DNA of 46,732 bases from Candidatus Tayloriibacteriota bacterium (GTDB lineage Bacteria > Patescibacteriota > Minisyncoccia > Phycocordibacterales > CAIZLB01): NCBI GenBank assembly GCA_018883165.1, contig VEQN01000006.1:1-46732 (forward strand). Reading direction: 5' to 3'. Positions 25,892 through 34,070 of this stretch are shown one piece after another (the stretch's first letter is position 1; each line of letters starts with the position of its first letter). A program made the position numbers and the translations under genes. The notes under the pieces were generated by a model. The model did not search any database, was not told where the DNA came from, and was given only the letters and a program-made list of their open reading frames with translations.

Positions 25892-27460
25892 CTACTTCCC
25901 CTCCACAACCTCTTTGTCACCTCCCATCTCAGCAAGAAGTTCCCCTAAATCTCTCCATCTTGGTGTCACAGTTTGATTACCAATTACCCAAAACAGACCC
26001 GGTTTGAATTCTTGTATAAATTCATAATCATGACTAACCAGCAATATTGTACTTTTCGACAACTTACACGCAGACAACAATACTTCCCATGTCACTTCAT
26101 CGATATGGTTTGTGGGCTCATCAAGAATCAAAAAATCTGGTTTCTTTCCGAAGACAATAGCAAAACGCAATCTCATTCTCTCACCACCAGAAAGTCTTCC
26201 GATTGGTGTTTGCTGTCTTGTTAGATCGAACCGCATAGCACCTAATGCTGCACGTGCTTCCATTTCAAAACAGTTCAGTTTTTCCATAACCACATCAACT
26301 GGTTTTCTTTCAGGATCAAAAGACATATGCTGATCAAAGTATGCAAACGTGACAGGTTTTTCTGGAATCTTTGCAGTAGGGTCATATGTGCTCGCCCAAG
26401 ATATCTCACCTTCGGTAAGTGGCAATTCTCCAGTCAGACATTTGAGAAATGTTGATTTCCCAGCACCATTTCTTCCAAGAAGCGCAATGTGAGTCCCAGT
26501 TCGCACTTCAAGTGATACATTCTTAAACATATACGCTTTACCGTCAGGATATTTAAATCCAATTTTTTCCATTCGTGCCAAGAGCTTTCCATCATGGAAA
26601 CCTGGACCACCTTGTGATATTTTAATCTTCGTCTTCTTCTCTTCTGGTCTACCACTCTCTTTGTGACTCTTCTTTAGCTCATTAAGTTCTGCAAGTTTTC
26701 TTTGATATGCAGATATTTCTTTACCTCTAATTGCTTTTTGTTTCAAAATGACAACGGTTTGCTCAAGTTGTTTGATTCGTTTTGTTTCTGCATCAAATGC
26801 ACGTTGCATACCACCAATACGTGCCATTTTGTCTTCGATATAATCATCATATGTACCCTCAGAGATGTGCACTTCTCCCTGTGCAAGTTCTGCAACCTTT
26901 GTTGCAATGGAATCAATCACTAATCTGTCATGTGAAATGAATACGATACCTCCTCGATATTCCTGAAGCATTCGAATGAGGATCATTCGACTCACAATAT
27001 CCAGGTGGTTTTCAGGTTCATCTAAAAGCAAAAAATCCGGATTTGTTGCAAGTGCAACACTCAGTGCCAGAATCTTTTGTTGCCCACCAGAAAAAGATTT
27101 ACACAAGGCTTTCGAATCAATTTTTGTAATATCAAAACCAAGCTCTTCAGCAATTCCTTCAACACGTTTAGTGAGTGAAACTCCAATCTTTGTATTAATA
27201 TATTCTGACACTGTAAGTTCTGATGCATCTTTAGGAAACTCTTGCTCTACGTATACAAAACGAACATGTCCTCCTTTTTCCACTGAACCAGCATCGGGCG
27301 TAATATCACCGCACAAAATCTTAAGAAGTGTGGACTTGCCAACACCGTTCTCTCCTAAAATACAGAGTCTCTCCTTTTCGGTACACGTAACAGAAACATT
27401 TGAGAAAATGTTTCTTTCGCCGTAACTGTATTGTACTTTCTTTAAGGTTATGGATTTCAT
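25892..27460 (-). CDS. ABC-F family ATPase (ribosome-associated)
   Basis: The 522-residue protein has two ABC ATPase cassettes and no transmembrane region. Cassette 1 has Walker A GENGVGKS (36-43), signature SGGQQK and Walker B LLLDEPENHLD. A Lys/Arg-rich linker (about 210-275) is followed by cassette 2 with GRNGAGKS, LSGGERMRLRFA and LILDEPTNHID. ABC-F proteins act on the ribosomal E site as translation factors or antibiotic-protection factors. The exact subfamily is not clear from the linker. In cassette 1 the D-loop N replaces the usual T (EPENH). The 25500 gene follows. Confidence 0.9.
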   Translation of the reverse strand: MKSITLKKVQYSYGERNIFSNVSVTCTEKERLCILGENGVGKSTLLKILCGDITPDAGSVEKGGHVRFVYVEQEFPKDASELTVSEYINTKIGVSLTKRVEGIAEELGFDITKIDSKALCKSFSGGQQKILALSVALATNPDFLLLDEPENHLDIVSRMILIRMLQEYRGGIVFISHDRLVIDSIATKVAELAQGEVHISEGTYDDYIEDKMARIGGMQRAFDAETKRIKQLEQTVVILKQKAIRGKEISAYQRKLAELNELKKSHKESGRPEEKKTKIKISQGGPGFHDGKLLARMEKIGFKYPDGKAYMFKNVSLEVRTGTHIALLGRNGAGKSTFLKCLTGELPLTEGEISWASTYDPTAKIPEKPVTFAYFDQHMSFDPERKPVDVVMEKLNCFEMEARAALGAMRFDLTRQQTPIGRLSGGERMRLRFAIVFGKKPDFLILDEPTNHIDEVTWEVLLSACKLSKSTILLVSHDYEFIQEFKPGLFWVIGNQTVTPRWRDLGELLAEMGGDKEVVEGK

Positions 27461-27511
27461 GAATCACTCAATATATATCATGTATGTACGGAAACACCAA
27501 CAAAATGCAAA

Positions 27512-27540
27512 CCCCACGCTAACGCGAGGTTTACGTGGGG
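27512..27540 (-). terminator. Terminator after the 27543 gene
   Basis: The stem CCCCACG (27512-27518) / CGTGGGG (27534-27540) begins 3 bases past the stop codon; the minus strand continues with a T-rich stretch (TTTGCATTTTG). Confidence 0.65.
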
Positions 27541-27542
27541 CC

Positions 27543-28013
27543 TTAAGAAGATTTACCGGTGAGTACGTTTACCCGACCACCGGTGATGTTCACTTCAAGC
27601 ATGGAACCATCTGGAAAACTTTGACTCATGAAGTTCGGATACGGAGGGATTCCGAATTGGTTACAAACATGACCCGAAAGTTTCTGGATTGATTCCTTTC
27701 TTGGATCAACAAAAATCACGATGGTGCAGTCTTCATCGATGGCTTTTGTCAGGACAGACAAGGATGTATCCCCGTTAATATATTGAGGATCGATCTTGAA
27801 TGCTTTTGACAAACTACCACACACCGACCGCGCTTCCTTCGAATCAATCGTGATGAGTTTAATCCTTACTTCCTCATTCGAAATTCTAGCACTGATGGCT
27901 TTGATCAGATTTCGCAATCGAAACTGTTTGTCAGGCGAAAGAACTTCGCCTTGACCAACTCGCTCGAATGGATTGGCGTGGATGAAATACACGTACATTA
28001 CTGACTGTTTCAT
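27543..28013 (-). CDS. Degenerate histidine-phosphatase-fold protein (SixA/PGM-like)
   Basis: The 156-residue protein follows the order of a SixA-type histidine phosphatase. Strand 1 VYFIHANPF sits where RHG is expected. SPDKQFRLRNLIKAISARI matches the T-xGxxQA helix, LITIDSKEARSVCGSL the SSPLxRAxQTA segment, CTIVIFVDPRKESIQKLSGHV the V-xVGH-P segment, and SMLEVNITGGRVNVL the last strands. The catalytic Arg-His-Gly and the second His are absent (IHA; FVD), so it is probably not an active phosphatase. The promoter TTTACA/TAATAT (28117-28089) leaves a leader of about 68 bases ending in CGAAACCCAGCACC. Its composition is richer in G/C than that of its neighbours. Confidence 0.6.
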   Translation of the reverse strand: MKQSVMYVYFIHANPFERVGQGEVLSPDKQFRLRNLIKAISARISNEEVRIKLITIDSKEARSVCGSLSKAFKIDPQYINGDTSLSVLTKAIDEDCTIVIFVDPRKESIQKLSGHVCNQFGIPPYPNFMSQSFPDGSMLEVNITGGRVNVLTGKSS

Positions 28014-28088
28014 AGTGGGACTGAGGTGCTGGGTTTCGAGCGTGTTACAAACGAGAACAGGGTGTTTCGAAGAACAAACTCATCCAAG

Positions 28089-28117
28089 ATATTACTCCTC
28101 TCTTTCAGGATTGTAAA
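28089..28117 (-). promoter_or_regulatory. Promoter of the 27543 gene
   Basis: On the minus strand TTTACA (28117-28112), a 17-base spacer and TAATAT (28094-28089). A leader of about 68 bases precedes the ATG. Confidence 0.5.
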
Positions 28118-28122
28118 CAAGT

Positions 28123-28365
28123 CTACAAAGCTCCAATTTCTTTAAGGTACGCTTCGAGTCGATCAGCGTCTCCGTCTGGTATCCAATGACCATCAATCTG
28201 TATCGTGGGGCACTTAGACTGACCAGTGAGTTTTTCACATTCATCCATATACTCAGGGTGTTCTGTCATATTCTTTTCCTCATATGGCAAGTCATACTTG
28301 TGCAAAAAATCAATAACATTCTTTCTCCAAGGGCACCCAGTTTTTGTATATACAACTATGTGCAT
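28123..28365 (-). CDS. Glutaredoxin-like protein
   Basis: The 80-residue thioredoxin-fold protein has a single active-site Cys in CPWR (Cys11), the cis-Pro motif KCPTIQIDG and a C-terminal helix. This fits monothiol-type glutaredoxins of the NrdH/Grx group, although the usual second Cys of CPYC is Arg. It may reduce protein disulfides or mixed thiols with a low-molecular-weight thiol. It is the last gene of a leftward set with DUF2177, Nudix, msrB and proS. Together with MsrB it suggests an oxidative-repair role. Confidence 0.85.
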   Translation of the reverse strand: MHIVVYTKTGCPWRKNVIDFLHKYDLPYEEKNMTEHPEYMDECEKLTGQSKCPTIQIDGHWIPDGDADRLEAYLKEIGAL

Positions 28366-28366
28366 G

Positions 28367-28783
28367 TTATTTCAAAAATGTTTTCATGAGGAACACTCCG
28401 ATAGTCGCGGTTGTTCCTGTTACAAACGCACCCCAAAGCATATCCATAACTGTTATGAACAGTGGCCAATCTTTAAGTGTTGCATGATTTGTTAAATCGT
28501 ACGCAGCGTATGCGACGAATCCAAGTACAAATGCTTGTGCAAATACCTTTCCAAGTGACAAGAGTTCAACCCCTCCAGCAATGTGAATGAGTGGTTTTAC
28601 AACTAGAAAATATATACCGAAGGCGTAAATTGGATAAAAGACGATAACCGGAATCATGTTAATTGGTGAAATAAACAAGTGACCAAGATACTTCTTGTAT
28701 ACACCCGCCATTGATGTGAGCCACAATGCGTCGATAACCGCTAATGGAATTAATATAAATATATATGAAAGTAATATGTGCAT
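28367..28783 (-). CDS. DUF2177-family membrane protein
   Basis: The 138-residue protein has four transmembrane helices (about 4-24, 40-60, 78-97 and 108-130). It shows the DUF2177 features IDALWLTSMAGVYKKYLGHLF near the N-terminus and the conserved YAAYDLTNHATLKDWP motif in the third helix region. The family is of unknown function. It is one base upstream of the glutaredoxin gene and three bases downstream of the Nudix gene, so all three are surely co-transcribed. Confidence 0.88.
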   Translation of the reverse strand: MHILLSYIFILIPLAVIDALWLTSMAGVYKKYLGHLFISPINMIPVIVFYPIYAFGIYFLVVKPLIHIAGGVELLSLGKVFAQAFVLGFVAYAAYDLTNHATLKDWPLFITVMDMLWGAFVTGTTATIGVFLMKTFLK

Positions 28784-28786
28784 ATG

Positions 28787-29299
28787 TTATGTATTAAAAA
28801 TTTGTATTGTTTTTTGTACCTCATCCTGAATACCATCAATGCATTCATAGCGCATCACCTCTTCTTCATTTACCCAAGCGTAATCTGTAAAACTCCCCTC
28901 CTCAACCACAACCTCACCACTCTTGTACTTTGCAGCAAACTTCACAAGCACCACAGGTGTCTCATCAGGTCGTATGAACGCGACACTGTTTAGATATATA
29001 AAGGGCTGCTCCACATCTACACCAGATTCCTCTTTCGTCTCTCGTACAAGCAAATCTTCTACGGCATTCTCATAGTCTAGAATATCACCATTGACCCGTG
29101 TCGGCTTATCAATTGGCAAATCTTTCCATTCAAGCTTTCCACCAACCACACCATATTTACCAGGATGTGCTTTTTCTCTCATATCCCTTTTAAGAATGAG
29201 ACATCTCTTGTCACTTTCACGGTACACAACAACATTTGCTACGAAATAAAATAGCTTGTCTTGTTTAGCATTATCTATACTAATTTTTTGTGCTGGCAT
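28787..29299 (-). CDS. Nudix hydrolase with an insertion in the Nudix box
   Basis: From the ATG at 29299 this is a 170-residue Nudix protein: strand FVANVVVYRE, LILKRDMREKAHPGKYGVVGG, then the RETKEESGV half of the Nudix box (86-94). In the canonical box 13 residues separate the first Gly from that Arg. Here Gly54 and Arg86 are 31 residues apart, an insertion of about 18 (DLPIDKPTRVNGDILDYE region), and the first box Glu is displaced by one. The metal-binding REXXEE core is intact, so activity on a nucleoside diphosphate derivative remains possible. The start at 29329 would overlap msrB; the GGTGGGT before 29299 is a good ribosome site. Confidence 0.82.
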   Translation of the reverse strand: MPAQKISIDNAKQDKLFYFVANVVVYRESDKRCLILKRDMREKAHPGKYGVVGGKLEWKDLPIDKPTRVNGDILDYENAVEDLLVRETKEESGVDVEQPFIYLNSVAFIRPDETPVVLVKFAAKYKSGEVVVEEGSFTDYAWVNEEEVMRYECIDGIQDEVQKTIQIFNT

Positions 29300-29309
29300 A
29301 TACCCACCA

Positions 29310-29684
29310 TTATCCCAAACATATACCATTCATACAATATCGCCTGTGGGTCTCTGTTGGACCATCATCAAATACATGGCCTAAATGCGAGCCACACGAT
29401 GCACATAGCACCTCAGTCCTAATCATTCCACGACTTGTGTCAACAACCTCTTCTACCGATCCAGGTATTGCTTGGTCAAAACTTGGCCACCCTGTGCCAG
29501 AATCAAACTTAGCATCTTCTTTGAAGAGCGGGTTGCCACAGGCAACGCATGAATACACACCATTCTCAGCGGGTTTTAATTTTGAACTAAACGGAGCCTC
29601 AGTTCCCTTCTCCCGTAACACCTTGTACTCTTCTGGTGTGAGCATCTTTTTCCATTCTTCATCTGTGCGTGTGATGTGTTTCAT
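29310..29684 (-). CDS. msrB: Peptide-methionine (R)-S-oxide reductase
   Basis: The 124-residue MsrB reduces methionine-R-sulfoxide in proteins. It has the zinc-binding pairs CVAC (46-49) and CASC (94-97), the GTGWPSF substrate motif, GSHLGHVFDDGP and the catalytic Cys117 in RRYCMNG. The usual N-S after the catalytic Cys motif (CxNS) is N-G here, a minor deviation. The resolving Cys may be Cys122 (GICLG), which is not typical. It is 3 bases past proS and followed by the Nudix gene. Confidence 0.94.
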   Translation of the reverse strand: MKHITRTDEEWKKMLTPEEYKVLREKGTEAPFSSKLKPAENGVYSCVACGNPLFKEDAKFDSGTGWPSFDQAIPGSVEEVVDTSRGMIRTEVLCASCGSHLGHVFDDGPTETHRRYCMNGICLG

Positions 29685-29687
29685 TCT

Positions 29688-31139
29688 CTAATACGCTTTA
29701 GCAAACACCACTCTTTTCTTTGATGGCTTACCACTGTAAACACACACACCATCTTCATCAGGTTCAGCAAATGGAATACATCGTGTGGTTGCACCAGTTT
29801 CTTCTTTGATCTTGGCTTCAACTTCTGCATCTCCACACCAATGCGCAAGTGCAAAGTTTCCAGCTTCAATCTCTTTCTTAAATTCCTCGTACGAATCAAC
29901 TCGTTTGGTTCGTTCAACCAATCTGTTTTGAGCCACAGTGAACAAATCATTTTGAATTGCATCAAGTAATCGTACGGCTTCTACAGCAGCATCGGTTAAT
30001 GACACAATTGCTTTAACACCAGTATCTCTTCTTACAAACACTGTCTGGTTTTGTGCAATATCTTTTGGTCCGAGTTCAACTCGAACAGGTATACCTTTCT
30101 TCTCATGATCAAAGAATTTCTCACCTGGCCTAATATCCCGGTTATCAACTTCAACTCTAATACCACGTTCTTCAAATTCTTTCTTCAGTTCAAAAGCTCG
30201 CGCTTCAACCATTGGTTTTGAATCAACAGGACCAATTGTAGTGATGACTACTTGAGTACTTGCAACCTTAGGAGGAAGAACCAATCCTTTGTCATCAGAG
30301 TGACACATAATGAGTCCACCAATTGTTCGAGTACTTAATCCCCAACTTGTTTGCCATCCGTGTTGCATCTCACTGTTTTGATCTAAGAATTTAACATCAA
30401 AGGCTTTTGCGAAGTTTTGTCCCAAGTTATGTGATGTTGCAAACTGAAGTGCTTTCCCATCTTGCATCATTGCTTCAACAGTATATGTTCGAAGTGCACC
30501 TGCAAATTTTTCTGATTCAGACTTCTGTCCAGGTATTACGGGTATCGCGAGAAACTCTTCTGCAAATACTCGATATATCTCGAGCATCTGTCTCGCTCTC
30601 TCATCTGCCTCATCATGTGTTGCATGCACTGTGTGTCCTTCTTGCCACAAGAATTCAGTTGTACGCATAAAGAGACGTGTTCGCATTTCCCATCGAACCA
30701 CGTTTGTCCATTGGTTAATGAGAAGTGGTAAATCTCTGTATGACCGTATCCAACCTGAGAATATTTCATACATGATGGTCTCTGATGTAGGTCGAACAAC
30801 CAACGGCTCTTCGAGTTTCTTTCCACCAGCATGAGTTACAACTGCAACTTCAGGAGCAAATCCTTCTACATGATTCTCTTCTCTTTTGAGAAGCCTCTCA
30901 GGAATGAGCATTGGGAAATACGCATTTCGTACTCCTGTTTTTTTAAACTCTTTGTCTAGATATGTCTGTATAGATTCCCAGATAGCATACCCGTTCGGCT
31001 TAATTACCATACACCCTTTAACCGGTGCGTAGTCAGCAAGATCTGCCGCCTTAATTACATCTATATACCACTCTGCGTAGTCTACAGATCTTGGGGTAAT
31101 GCCTTTTTCAGTATTCTTCTGTGATTCTTCGCTTGTCAT
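29688..31139 (-). CDS. proS: Prolyl-tRNA synthetase (archaeal/eukaryotic-type)
   Basis: The 483-residue class II aminoacyl-tRNA synthetase charges tRNA-Pro. The type-3 architecture is visible: catalytic core with motif 1 ([11 protein letters not shown]), motif 2 ([19 protein letters not shown], then QWTNVVRWE) and motif 3 region ([17 protein letters not shown]). The anticodon-binding domain ([23 protein letters not shown]) and the C-terminal zinc-like domain ending [18 protein letters not shown] follow. It lacks the editing domain of bacterial-type ProS. TAATAT (31154-31149) is 9 bases before the ATG. msrB, Nudix, DUF2177 and glutaredoxin follow in one transcript. Confidence 0.95.
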   Translation of the reverse strand: MTSEESQKNTEKGITPRSVDYAEWYIDVIKAADLADYAPVKGCMVIKPNGYAIWESIQTYLDKEFKKTGVRNAYFPMLIPERLLKREENHVEGFAPEVAVVTHAGGKKLEEPLVVRPTSETIMYEIFSGWIRSYRDLPLLINQWTNVVRWEMRTRLFMRTTEFLWQEGHTVHATHDEADERARQMLEIYRVFAEEFLAIPVIPGQKSESEKFAGALRTYTVEAMMQDGKALQFATSHNLGQNFAKAFDVKFLDQNSEMQHGWQTSWGLSTRTIGGLIMCHSDDKGLVLPPKVASTQVVITTIGPVDSKPMVEARAFELKKEFEERGIRVEVDNRDIRPGEKFFDHEKKGIPVRVELGPKDIAQNQTVFVRRDTGVKAIVSLTDAAVEAVRLLDAIQNDLFTVAQNRLVERTKRVDSYEEFKKEIEAGNFALAHWCGDAEVEAKIKEETGATTRCIPFAEPDEDGVCVYSGKPSKKRVVFAKAY

Positions 31140-31185
31140 ATGTTGTAGATATTAGCACAAAAAAGACAAACATACAGATGAAGAG

Positions 31186-31210
31186 AGCACCCTGCATATT
31201 GCAGGGTGCT
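31186..31210 (-). terminator. Hairpin between the 31220 gene and proS
   Basis: A perfect 11-bp stem AGCACCCTGCA (31186-31196) / TGCAGGGTGCT (31200-31210) has a 3-base loop. It lies 10 bases past the stop of the AAA-CYTH gene; the T-run is weak. Confidence 0.6.
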
Positions 31211-31219
31211 TTGCGTGTA

Positions 31220-32365
31220 TCAGAGTGTAGAGAGCATGTAGTTTGAGTACATTGGGTCATCAGTCACTTCTGATGCGACTTTCACAAACGGTGGGATTAC
31301 AACAGGGGCACTCATATCACTCTTTTCAGGTCTTTCAACCTCAAGCAAGATGAGGTTCTTGTGTTTTTCAGGCTCCATGAAGAAATCAATCTCATAGAAG
31401 CCACCATTCCAATGAAATGATATGCGCTTCTTTCGCACAGGACTCCTTGTCTGATCTCGCAGAGCAAGAAATTCATCATATTCTCGACGAGATATTATCC
31501 TCTCATCTTCCAGTGACTCCCCTGATGATATATGTTTTTTGTGCGTATAGTAGTAGGAGATACCGAAAGAACTTTCTCTCCTTCTTACACGCACCACTTC
31601 ATCCGGAGCGTCAGTATGTAGATATGTTTGAGTAATATCCGCCACACTATGGAGCTCAGTGATTGAAGACAAATCAACCGAAGAGACCAAGAACTTTCTT
31701 TCTCGTTCAATCGGAACCGGGTCACCAATCTGCGCCGAAACCTCAACATAGAGCTTCCGAAGCTTGGTTTCAAAATCTGTATCATTCCCAAACAATCTAA
31801 AGTGCGGATGACTGTGCCACACCTCTTGAGTCCTACAATCTAGTAGTTGTGCACCTGCTACATCCTCAGTCCGAGACTCATTGTTTTTTGTGGTATACAA
31901 ATCAGGACGACCGACAGCAACGGACTGCAAAAAGTACACCCCATGATATCGATATTCAGAAAGTTCCACACGGGTATACCCAAAGCCATCCAAAACCTCA
32001 GTGAATTCATCGGAGCTCACATACGCTTCACCATCAAGAAGTCCCCGATCACAGAACACAACAACTTTCTTCCCCATGTCTCGATATTGCATAGCAGTCT
32101 GAAGAAACAATTCTTCTTGCATTAAGGCATACTGTAATATCAATTTCTGGAACTCTTTGGGTGGAAGGTGACTTTCTCCGTGAAAAACACCTGCACCAAT
32201 GATGTTCGTAGCAGCTTCAGGCACAATGAGTACCACATACCCTCGTGCTTCAAATTCTTTCTTCAAAAGCGCAAGGCCTGATGTTTTTCCTCCACATGGT
32301 CCACCAGTGATGGCGAACACATATATATCTTTACCAATTTGTGTAATATTTGTATTTGTTTTCAT
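31220..32365 (-). CDS. AAA-type nucleotide kinase fused to a CYTH domain
   Basis: The 381-residue protein joins two enzymes. Residues 1-~205 form a P-loop domain: Walker A GGPCGGKT (21-28), VLIVPEAATNII, VVVFCDRGLLDGEAYV (Walker B-like), the AAA_28/NadR-like group. Residues ~215-381 form a CYTH (triphosphate tunnel) domain with the ERERK motif (near 219), VVRVRRRES, YYYTHKKH and FYEIDFF strands, and LLEVERPEK. CYTH enzymes hydrolyse triphosphates such as thiamine triphosphate or tripolyphosphate. A fused kinase plus tunnel enzyme suggests nucleotide or polyphosphate turnover; the substrate is unknown. It is monocistronic and divergent from the HTH-Nudix gene. Confidence 0.8.
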   Translation of the reverse strand: MKTNTNITQIGKDIYVFAITGGPCGGKTSGLALLKKEFEARGYVVLIVPEAATNIIGAGVFHGESHLPPKEFQKLILQYALMQEELFLQTAMQYRDMGKKVVVFCDRGLLDGEAYVSSDEFTEVLDGFGYTRVELSEYRYHGVYFLQSVAVGRPDLYTTKNNESRTEDVAGAQLLDCRTQEVWHSHPHFRLFGNDTDFETKLRKLYVEVSAQIGDPVPIERERKFLVSSVDLSSITELHSVADITQTYLHTDAPDEVVRVRRRESSFGISYYYTHKKHISSGESLEDERIISRREYDEFLALRDQTRSPVRKKRISFHWNGGFYEIDFFMEPEKHKNLILLEVERPEKSDMSAPVVIPPFVKVASEVTDDPMYSNYMLSTL

Positions 32366-32426
32366 GGTTCAATTTCGGGTTATGTTTCCGATCCACATAT
32401 AGTATGGAAGAAATATGACATATTTC

Positions 32427-32461
32427 TAGTCTAACCCATTTGAGTCGAATATGTTAGACTA
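32427..32461. promoter_or_regulatory. Palindromic operator candidate between divergent genes
   Basis: The perfect 9-bp arms TAGTCTAAC (32427-32435) and GTTAGACTA (32453-32461) are separated by 17 bases. The right arm ends 10 bases before the HTH-Nudix start codon. Arms 26 bases apart centre to centre would suit a dimer binding two or more helical turns; a hairpin in RNA is another reading. Confidence 0.6.
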
Positions 32462-32470
32462 AACCACAAT

Positions 32471-33139
32471 ATGCACACCATCGAAGAACATGTTCTCAGA
32501 CACCTCACTCGATATTCAGAAGCCACATTTAGCCAGATGAAACCAAAGCTCATTGAGAGTAACGTATTTACATATCACCTCAAGAAACTCATTACTGCAG
32601 GGTATATAAAGAAAACAAAGCAGATATATTCCCTCAGTGCCAAAGGTAAGCAATTTGCAGATACCATCTCACATGAAAACTTTACCCCGAGGATCCAACC
32701 AAAGATTGTGACTCTCATCGTACTTGAATATCAAAACAAATATCTGTTGTACAAGAGAGACAAAGAGCCGTTTGTAGGGTATGTTGGTTTTCCGTATGGA
32801 AAGATTCATCTTGAAGAGCGTGTAGCAGAAGCTGCGAAGCGAGAACTCATTGAAAAAACTGGTTTCGAAACAGAACTCGTACACAAAGGTGATATGTATA
32901 TCACCGCACACAGTGAAGTTGAGCTCATCAGTCACATGCTTTGCCACATTTTCTACAAAAAAATATCCAAAGCTGAATATACAAAAAGTCTTTTGAAACT
33001 TCACAGCACCTCGTTCTGGTCTGAGATACAAAAGAATGGAGATACCAAATATATTCCAGGTGTCATGCAAATACTTAAGAACTTAGCTAAACACAAGGGT
33101 AAAAAGTTCTTTTTTGCTGAATACTTCCTTAATGTATAA
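32471..33139 (+). CDS. Winged-helix/Nudix fusion, probable autoregulated protein
   Basis: The 222-residue protein has an N-terminal winged-helix domain (about 3-65: EEHVLRHLTRYSEATFSQM, VFTYHLKKLITAGYIKKTKQIYSLSAKG) and a C-terminal Nudix domain (about 76-205). The Nudix box has the form G-x5-E-x7-RELIEKTG; the usual second Glu of EE is Lys, and most metal ligands are kept. NrtR-type regulators have Nudix first and HTH last; here the order is reversed. It may sense a nucleotide-sugar or NAD derivative and act as a regulator. A palindrome directly upstream (32427-32461) could be its own operator, and the AAA-CYTH gene is divergent from it. Confidence 0.82.
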   Translation: MHTIEEHVLRHLTRYSEATFSQMKPKLIESNVFTYHLKKLITAGYIKKTKQIYSLSAKGKQFADTISHENFTPRIQPKIVTLIVLEYQNKYLLYKRDKEPFVGYVGFPYGKIHLEERVAEAAKRELIEKTGFETELVHKGDMYITAHSEVELISHMLCHIFYKKISKAEYTKSLLKLHSTSFWSEIQKNGDTKYIPGVMQILKNLAKHKGKKFFFAEYFLNV

Positions 33140-33170
33140 CCAGCTACCAAGTAGCCCCAAACTTGATATA

Positions 33171-33223
33171 ATTAACTAATCGGTTCATATACCATATATA
33201 TGACCGTATATGTATTAGTTAAT
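33171..33223. promoter_or_regulatory. Inverted repeat upstream of the 33232 gene
   Basis: The perfect 10-bp arms ATTAACTAAT (33171-33180) and ATTAGTTAAT (33214-33223) enclose a second, imperfect pairing (CGGTTCATAT / ATATATGACCG). The right arm overlaps the likely -10 region, 8 bases before the start codon. It could be an operator or, if transcribed from upstream, a hairpin. Confidence 0.5.
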
Positions 33224-33231
33224 ATCGATAT

Positions 33232-34053
33232 ATGAAATCACAAACAACAACAATAGCAGTACTTGCTCTCCTTCTCTCTCTTGTGGCTTCTTCTGTATAT
33301 GCAGAAGAAACACAGAGACCGGGTCTACGGGAAGCAAATAGAGCTGAACGAAAAGAAATTAGACAAGAAGGTCGAGAAGATCGAAAAGGGATAGTTAAAG
33401 ATGCGATCGAAGACCGAAAAGAAGTTCGAGAAACTTTTAGATCAACAGTAAAAGATATTCGAAACAGCTCATCAACTCCAGAAGAACGAAAAGCTGAAAT
33501 GGAGAAGGCACGGGAAGAACGAAACAGAGACCTTAAAGGTATCGCAACTTCTACACGAGCTGCGCTTAAAGAAAATGCATCTTCTACACGAGCTGAAGTA
33601 AAGGCAAAGCGAGAGGCTCTTCAGAAAGAACTTAAAGCAAAGCTCAGTGAAAAGAAAAAGAAGCTTGAGACTAAAGCAAAAGAACGAGTTGAAAAGCGAG
33701 TAGCAAATATCTATGAAAATCTCGGTAAGAGAATCCAGAATCTTGTAGAAGTTGATACAAAAATTACAACAAGAATCAATCAACTTAACACGCAAGGAAC
33801 ATCGACAGCTGCAGTTTTAGCTCTTCAGAACACTGCCAAAGCACTTCTTGAAACTGCAAAAGTAGATGTTGAAGCAACTAAGTCAATCACGGCTGAACAA
33901 TTAAGTGCATCATCAACCTCTGGAGTAGGTTTGAAAGCTGTAATTACTAAAGCACAGACAAGTGTAAAGACTGCTGGCGAAGCGTACAAGAAAACTCTTG
34001 ATGCTCTCCGACCGTTCGGTAAAGGAACATCAACAAGTACTTCCTCTAATTAA
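33232..34053 (+). CDS. Secreted Lys/Glu/Arg-rich coiled-coil protein
   Basis: The 273-residue protein has a signal peptide (about 1-24, ending YAEE) and a long charged helical region (about 30-160; EERKAEMEKAREERNRDLKG, KAKLSEKKKKLETKAKERVEKR), then a mixed helical domain with Thr/Ser-rich segments (about 160-273). Such proteins are common in Patescibacteria, have no known function and resemble periplasmic stress chaperones (DUF5667-like layout). The next gene, 34071, follows after 17 bases. Confidence 0.68.
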   Translation: MKSQTTTIAVLALLLSLVASSVYAEETQRPGLREANRAERKEIRQEGREDRKGIVKDAIEDRKEVRETFRSTVKDIRNSSSTPEERKAEMEKAREERNRDLKGIATSTRAALKENASSTRAEVKAKREALQKELKAKLSEKKKKLETKAKERVEKRVANIYENLGKRIQNLVEVDTKITTRINQLNTQGTSTAAVLALQNTAKALLETAKVDVEATKSITAEQLSASSTSGVGLKAVITKAQTSVKTAGEAYKKTLDALRPFGKGTSTSTSSN

Positions 34054-34070
34054 TTAGCTCACATACATAT

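Noticed and set aside
32488-32500. GAACATGTTC palindrome in the HTH-Nudix gene
   Set aside because: The gap is two bases, it is intragenic, and short palindromes of this kind are expected by chance.
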